In this document: positions 60,701 through 64,000 of the stretch, piece after piece
Layout: each line of letters begins with the position of its first letter
Numbering within the stretch: the stretch's first letter is position 1
Notes under the pieces: model-generated
The model's database searches: none
What the model saw: only the letters and a program-made list of their open reading frames with translations
Told to the model about the DNA's origin: nothing
Assembly (NCBI RefSeq): GCF_022662495.1
Contig: NZ_JAKPBU010000001.1
Location: 1,612,001 to 1,676,000, forward strand
Origin: Lysobacter sp. M2-1
Lineage (GTDB): Bacteria; Pseudomonadota; Gammaproteobacteria; Xanthomonadales; Xanthomonadaceae
Direction of reading: 5' to 3'
Length of the DNA stretch: 64,000 bases
Made by a program: the position numbers and the translations under genes

Positions 60701-63504
60701 GCGACACGCTGACCTACACGCTGATGGTGACGGTGGCCAACTCGGCGACGACCGAGGCGGTGACCCTGGCCGACACGCTGGGCGAAGGCCTGACCTTCGG
60801 CGAAGTGACGAACGCGGGCGCGTTCACCTGCACCGGCACGCTGACCTGCACGCTGCCCGTGGGCACGGTGCCGGGCACATACCCGGTGAGCTACACCGCG
60901 ACGGTCGATGCGGACGCCGCCGGCACGCTGCGCAACGCGGTGACGGCGAGCAATCCGCCGGGCGGCGATCCGGATCCGGAGTGCACCACCTGCACGACCG
61001 AACACGTCGTGGTGGCGCCGGTGATCAGGGTGGCGAAGTCCTCCAACCCGGGCAGCGGCACCGAAGTGCGCGCGGGCGACACCATCGTCTACACGCTGAC
61101 CGTGACGGTCGGGAACTCGGCGACGATCGACACGCTGACCTTGAGCGACACCCCGGGCGAGGGCCTGACCTTCGCCGAAGTGACCAGCGCCGGCGCGTTC
61201 GCCTGCACGGGCGCGCTGACCTGCACGCTGCCCGCGGGCACGGTGCCGGGCACGTACCCGCTGAACTACACCGCCACGGTGGATCCCGATGCAGCGCGCA
61301 TCGTGAGCAACGTGGTCGCCGCCACCGGCGGCACCGGTACCGGCGGTCAGCCGCCGGCGTGCACGACCTGCAGCACGGAACATCAGCTGGTTTCCCCGCG
61401 TGTGGTCCTCGCCAAGAGCGCCACTCCGGGCGAAGACCAGGAGGTCGCCGTCGGCGACACCATCGAGTACACGCTGACCGCGACGATCGAGAACTCGGCG
61501 ACGCTGGTGGACGTGCGCCTGGTCGACACGCCCGGACCGGGCCTGGCCGTGGGCGCGCTGCCTGCCGGCTGCACGGCCGAAGGCGCGAACGTGGTCTGCG
61601 TGCTGCCGGCCGGCTCGGTGCCGGGCGCCTATATCTTCGCCTACCCGGCGACGGTGACCGCCGCGGCCTCGGGCACGGTCGAGAACGTGGTGATCGGCCA
61701 GTCCGATGGCGGGCAGGGCCAGCCGCCGCCGGAGTGCAGCGACTGCGACACCCGCCACGAGCTGTCCGACGACGTGCAGCTGCGCATCGTCAAGACCGTC
61801 GGCGTGCGCGACGTCGCCATCGGCGACCTGGTCCGCTACACGCTGACGGTGGAGAACGTGGGCGCGGTGAACGTGACCGGCGCCGTCGTCGTCGATACGC
61901 CGCCGGCCGGCTTCAGCTACGTCGAAGGATCGATGGCGGTCGCCGACGGCGACGGCGGCTTCGCGCTGGACGGCAAGCATCCGCTGCGCATCGGCGGGCT
62001 CGACATCGACGCTGGCGCACACGCGACCATCGTCTACCTGCTGCGCGTGGGCGCCGGCGTGCGCGCGGGCGTGCACGTCAACGAGGCGGTGGCCGTGGAC
62101 GAGTCGGGCGATCCGGTCTCCAACGTCGCCACCGCGCAGGTCGCGCTCGACACCGATCCGCTGCTCGACGACAGCTTGATCTTCGGCACGGTGTTCGACG
62201 ACCGCGACGGCGACGGCTGGCAGGATCGCGCCGACCTGGTCGACGTGCGCGTGCAGGGCGGCTTCGCGCCGGGCGCCTACATCGCCGGCTCGACCACGAT
62301 CGACCGCGGCGACGGCCCGCAGCCGCTGGCCGACGCCAGCGCGCCGCTGCTGCACGGCGTCGACGTGGGCGCGATCTCCGCCCGCCAGTCCGAAGCCGAT
62401 CCGGTGCAGGCGCATCGCATCACGCTCCGCCAGCGCCTGACCTCGGCCGAGTTCACCGACGACTTCGTGCTGACCAGCGCCCAGGGCGTCACCGTGCGCA
62501 TGGATGCCGCAGGCAACACGAGGGTGGAGCGCGCAGGCGAAGCCGCCAAGGGCCTAACCGTGGCCGAGCCGACAGTGGAGCGCACGGTGTCCGCGGTGGA
62601 GGGCGGCTTCGAGGTGGCCTATGTCATCTCGAACCAGGGTATCGACGAGCGCGGCATCCCCGGCGTGCGCATCGCCTCGGTGGAAGGCCTGCTGATCGAG
62701 ACCGACCAGTACGGCCGCTACCACCTGGCCGACGTCTGGGGTGGCGACTGGGGCCACGGCCGCAACTTCATCCTCAAGGTCGATCCGGCCACGCTGCCTC
62801 CGGGCACGGTGTTCACCACCGAGAACCCGCGCCTGCGTCGCGTGACCCCGGGCATCCCGGTGCGCTTCGACTTCGGCGTGCGGCTGCCGGTGCAGGTGCT
62901 GGAAGGCGGCGAGCGCAAGGTGGAACTGGAGCTGGGCGAGGTGATCTTCGCCCCGGGCAGCGCCGAGGTGCGCGAAGCCTACCTGCCCGCGATTGAGCGG
63001 ATGGCCGAAAAGGTCGATGCGTACCGCGGCGGCGAAGTGGTGATCACCGCCGATGGCGACAGCGAAGCCCTAGCCTTCGCGCGTGCCGCGGCGGTGCGCG
63101 ACGCGCTCAAGACGCAAGTGGACGCACAGGCGCAGGCCAGGCTGAGCGTGGTCCTGCGCACCGAGGTGAACGACCCGCACAGCCTGGTCGCGGGCGTGGA
63201 CGCCGGCGGCGCATTGCTAGGCACGGTGCTGTTCGACACAGACAAATCGGACATCCGGCCCGAGTTCGAGGGTCTGCTCGACGCGGTCGCACAGCGGCTC
63301 GAAACGCTCGGTGGCGGCGTGGTGGCGATCGTCGGCCACACCGACGTGCGCGGCTCGCACGCCTACAACGCCGCGCTCGGCCTGCGCCGGGCCACCGCCG
63401 TGCAGCAGGCGCTGGTGCAGCGGCTCGGCCCGGAAGTGGCCGCCAAGGTGCGCGTCGAGGCAAGCAGCGATCCGACGGCCCCCGTCGCTACGGAACGCAA
63501 GTGA
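57706..63504 (+). CDS. Giant DUF11-repeat surface protein with C-terminal OmpA-like modules
   Basis: A 1932-residue exported protein. A signal peptide at about 30-58 follows an extended N-terminus. Residues about 90-345 look like a beta-propeller. DUF11-like beta-sandwich repeats (about 350-1480) follow: four near-identical 124-residue copies from residue 489, then four diverged copies. Later parts contain further Ig/beta domains and a tail with two OmpA-like modules. The first is degenerate (about 1745-1805). The second (from 1841) has the canonical DTDKSDI, GHTDVRG and LRRATAVQ motifs. The OmpA end would hold peptidoglycan while the repeats reach outward. The chain probably works with the partner encoded next. 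Confidence 0.85.
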   Translation: MTKTAPTRTHARRYAADFPRGLQVRSNSIRWARAAAASMVLTLVAGFCGLTAPPARAQAASVTNTATIAAPDGTSDTNPSNNTDSATVAIAAAANYSFCTAPGGGATSNAVYNIVNGVQVWRYEPGAGADAVVPELALPTVSGNVNALMVDPVNDRLLFHATTGSMLWAYDADNGGWYQALPAGIPNGDLPRAGIGPDGVGYLIGSGSSPVVYRLTANGTGFGYGVQQIGNLQYDVPPTNTGSGDLAFDGEGFGWIATGQDLYRIDFSAPGNPLAVRQTRPLLGGQPSTIQWAGIAYGDDGRLYFANNNSPSQYYAYDPATGALTPSAPTGAGGARDLASCAFPILAEPELSVEKTLAQVNGQPYVDGAAVVPGDVLTYAITIENTGGAAGTLFGGDVAETVPANTTDVATGNDFTCTGTACTNTSAVNLPANGSAVLDFVVQIDDPVPAGVSGIANAVTFPNDSIDCTAAGNDCEETTPLGPATSVAKSSDPASGTAVSAGDTIAYTLTVTVANTATTEDITLTDTLGDGLTLAGALPAGCSASGQVVSCVLAAGATVGPHTFAYGATVDADAIGSVGNVVVPTTPPGGSPEPECTSCETEHPLTSSATVAKTSNPASGAAVAVGQTIAYTLTVTVAGAPTTEAITLTDTLGDGLTLAGSVPIGCTASGQVVTCVLAAGATVGPHTFAYGATVDADATGSVSNVVVPTTPPGGGPDPECTSCGTEHPLTPATAVAKTSNPATGTAVSPGGTIAYTLTVTVVNAATTEAITLTDTLGDGLTLAGTVPAGCTANGQVVTCVLAAGAAVGSHAFAYSATVDADATGSVGNVVVPTTPPGGDPDPGCTSCETEHPLTPETAVTKTSNPGTGATVSPGDTIAYTLTVAVANAPTTEAITLTDTLGDGLTLAGALPAGCTASGQVVSCVLAAGAAVGPHAFAYSATVDADATGSVGNMVVPSTPPGGDPDPDCTSCTTEHELDETSIAVVKSADPAPGSEVSPGDTLTYTLMVTVANSATTEAVTLADTLGEGLTFGEVTNAGAFTCTGTLTCTLPVGTVPGTYPVSYTATVDADAAGTLRNAVTASNPPGGDPDPECTTCTTEHVVVAPVIRVAKSSNPGSGTEVRAGDTIVYTLTVTVGNSATIDTLTLSDTPGEGLTFAEVTSAGAFACTGALTCTLPAGTVPGTYPLNYTATVDPDAARIVSNVVAATGGTGTGGQPPACTTCSTEHQLVSPRVVLAKSATPGEDQEVAVGDTIEYTLTATIENSATLVDVRLVDTPGPGLAVGALPAGCTAEGANVVCVLPAGSVPGAYIFAYPATVTAAASGTVENVVIGQSDGGQGQPPPECSDCDTRHELSDDVQLRIVKTVGVRDVAIGDLVRYTLTVENVGAVNVTGAVVVDTPPAGFSYVEGSMAVADGDGGFALDGKHPLRIGGLDIDAGAHATIVYLLRVGAGVRAGVHVNEAVAVDESGDPVSNVATAQVALDTDPLLDDSLIFGTVFDDRDGDGWQDRADLVDVRVQGGFAPGAYIAGSTTIDRGDGPQPLADASAPLLHGVDVGAISARQSEADPVQAHRITLRQRLTSAEFTDDFVLTSAQGVTVRMDAAGNTRVERAGEAAKGLTVAEPTVERTVSAVEGGFEVAYVISNQGIDERGIPGVRIASVEGLLIETDQYGRYHLADVWGGDWGHGRNFILKVDPATLPPGTVFTTENPRLRRVTPGIPVRFDFGVRLPVQVLEGGERKVELELGEVIFAPGSAEVREAYLPAIERMAEKVDAYRGGEVVITADGDSEALAFARAAAVRDALKTQVDAQAQARLSVVLRTEVNDPHSLVAGVDAGGALLGTVLFDTDKSDIRPEFEGLLDAVAQRLETLGGGVVAIVGHTDVRGSHAYNAALGLRRATAVQQALVQRLGPEVAAKVRVEASSDPTAPVATERK
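59170..60657 (+). repeat. Four near-identical 372-bp coding tandem repeats
   Basis: Within the surface-protein gene, repeat starts (Lys codons) at 59170, 59542, 59914 and 60286 are exactly 372 bp apart. The copies differ at few positions. A fifth, clearly divergent unit begins at 60661. Such identity allows copy number to change by recombination. It is also a risk point for assembly. Confidence 0.9.
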
Positions 63505-63518
63505 GGGGGATCCGGATC

Positions 63519-64000
63519 ATGAAGATGAAACTGCTCGACACCACCCTGATCGGCATCCTGGCCGGCATGAGCGCCACCGCATCGGCGCAGGACGCCGCGC
63601 CGATGCAGAACACCACGCCAGCGCCGGCGGGTGCGCCGATCGAATGCGCAGGCGACGCCTGCAGCGACAGCAACGGCGAGCTGGTGTTCCGCGTGCGCAC
63701 GCGCAGCTACGACCAGCCGGCCACCACCGGCACCAGCGCGGGCTCGTCGTCACAGGCGCTGCAGCCGGACCGCCGCGTCTCGGTCGCGCTCGAACAGCCC
63801 GGCCGCGCGCAGGCCCAAGGCACGTTCTCGGCGCAGTTGCCGGGCGGCGGCGCGGTCTGGGCCACCGAGGACCCGGGCTTGGGCGCGCCGGAACTCACCA
63901 TCACCGCGCCGGCGATGGTCGCCTTCGACGGCGGCCGCATCGCCGAGCCGGTGCGCTTCTTCGTGCGCAGCAACTACGTGGCGTTCGTGAAGCGCTACGA
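63519..64000 (+). CDS. Exported partner protein, partial at right edge
   Basis: ATG 63519 (GAGGGGG before it) opens a frame to the window end (160 codons visible). A signal peptide ends ATASAQ. The mature chain has a Cys pair (IECAGDACSD), then strands such as LVFRVRTRSYDQ and a beta-rich domain like bacterial Ig folds. It lies 14 nt after the surface-protein stop, so the two form an operon. The family is not recognised from this part. It may be the large companion of the OmpA-tailed protein. Confidence 0.7.
   Translation, partial: MKMKLLDTTLIGILAGMSATASAQDAAPMQNTTPAPAGAPIECAGDACSDSNGELVFRVRTRSYDQPATTGTSAGSSSQALQPDRRVSVALEQPGRAQAQGTFSAQLPGGGAVWATEDPGLGAPELTITAPAMVAFDGGRIAEPVRFFVRSNYVAFVKRY

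Noticed and set aside
59686-62415. 909-codon minus open frame across the DUF11 repeats
   Set aside because: Shadow of the repeat gene. Its composition is Arg/His/Ala-rich and it repeats with the same 372-bp period.

Overview
The window is about 64 kb of very GC-rich chromosomal DNA. Gene content points to the family Xanthomonadaceae (Lysobacter, Luteimonas or Pseudoxanthomonas-like). The evidence is several TonB-dependent receptors, many lipoproteins and signal peptides, a DesT/DesC/DesB-type desaturase unit, and REP elements with GTAG/GTGGGAGC heads of the kind common in this family. The genus is an inference. I see no rRNA, tRNA, CRISPR array, prophage or insertion sequence.

Layout. (1) 1-2824: a divergent TetR regulator faces a ferredoxin-type reductase and a fatty acid desaturase, with a palindrome in the promoter. 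(2) 3019-11151: an M14 peptidase, two adjacent small genes that each carry a frameshift, an EF-hand protein, a host-attachment-like protein, an APC permease, an FMN-barrel protein with a histone-H1-like tail, an AIM24 protein and a Tat-exported dienelactone-hydrolase-like protein. (3) 11280-19540: a sulfide/persulfide island. Rhodanese and a BigR-type ArsR repressor are divergent from a type I sulfide:quinone oxidoreductase, which is followed by cytochrome b561, a YgaP-like membrane protein, an RND adaptor and pump, an OsmC-like protein and thioredoxin 2. A perfect inverted repeat overlaps a near-consensus promoter between the two arms. (4) 19636-29040: mixed metabolism and transport (antiporter, phosphodiesterase-like lipoprotein, GH13 amylase, lytic transglycosylase, PQQ-type sugar dehydrogenase, dicarboxylate symporter).

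(5) 29157-45197: a locus I read as wall-peptide scavenging. It has a YkuD-fold enzyme, an RpiR/MurR-like regulator, an L-Ala-D/L-Glu-type dipeptide epimerase, two paralogous SH3-NlpC/P60 peptidases, a transglutaminase-fold protein, two large TonB receptors, a class-C serine hydrolase and a VanX-like D-Ala-D-Ala dipeptidase. Together these could import and dismantle muropeptides. (6) 45205-48334: small cysteine-rich, EF-hand and lipoprotein genes, a HAD phosphatase, an NlpE-like lipoprotein and a basic-tailed exported protein. (7) 48593-51754: a KDPG/KDPGal aldolase, Na+/sugar symporter and SMP-30 lactonase operon. (8) 52301-57421: an OmpR-type regulator, a propeller/Y_Y_Y sensor without a kinase domain, and a convergent hybrid histidine kinase. 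(9) 57706-end: a 1932-residue surface protein with DUF11-like tandem repeats and C-terminal OmpA-like modules, followed by an exported partner cut by the window edge.

Most other long open frames, mainly antisense, are GC-driven shadows and are omitted.
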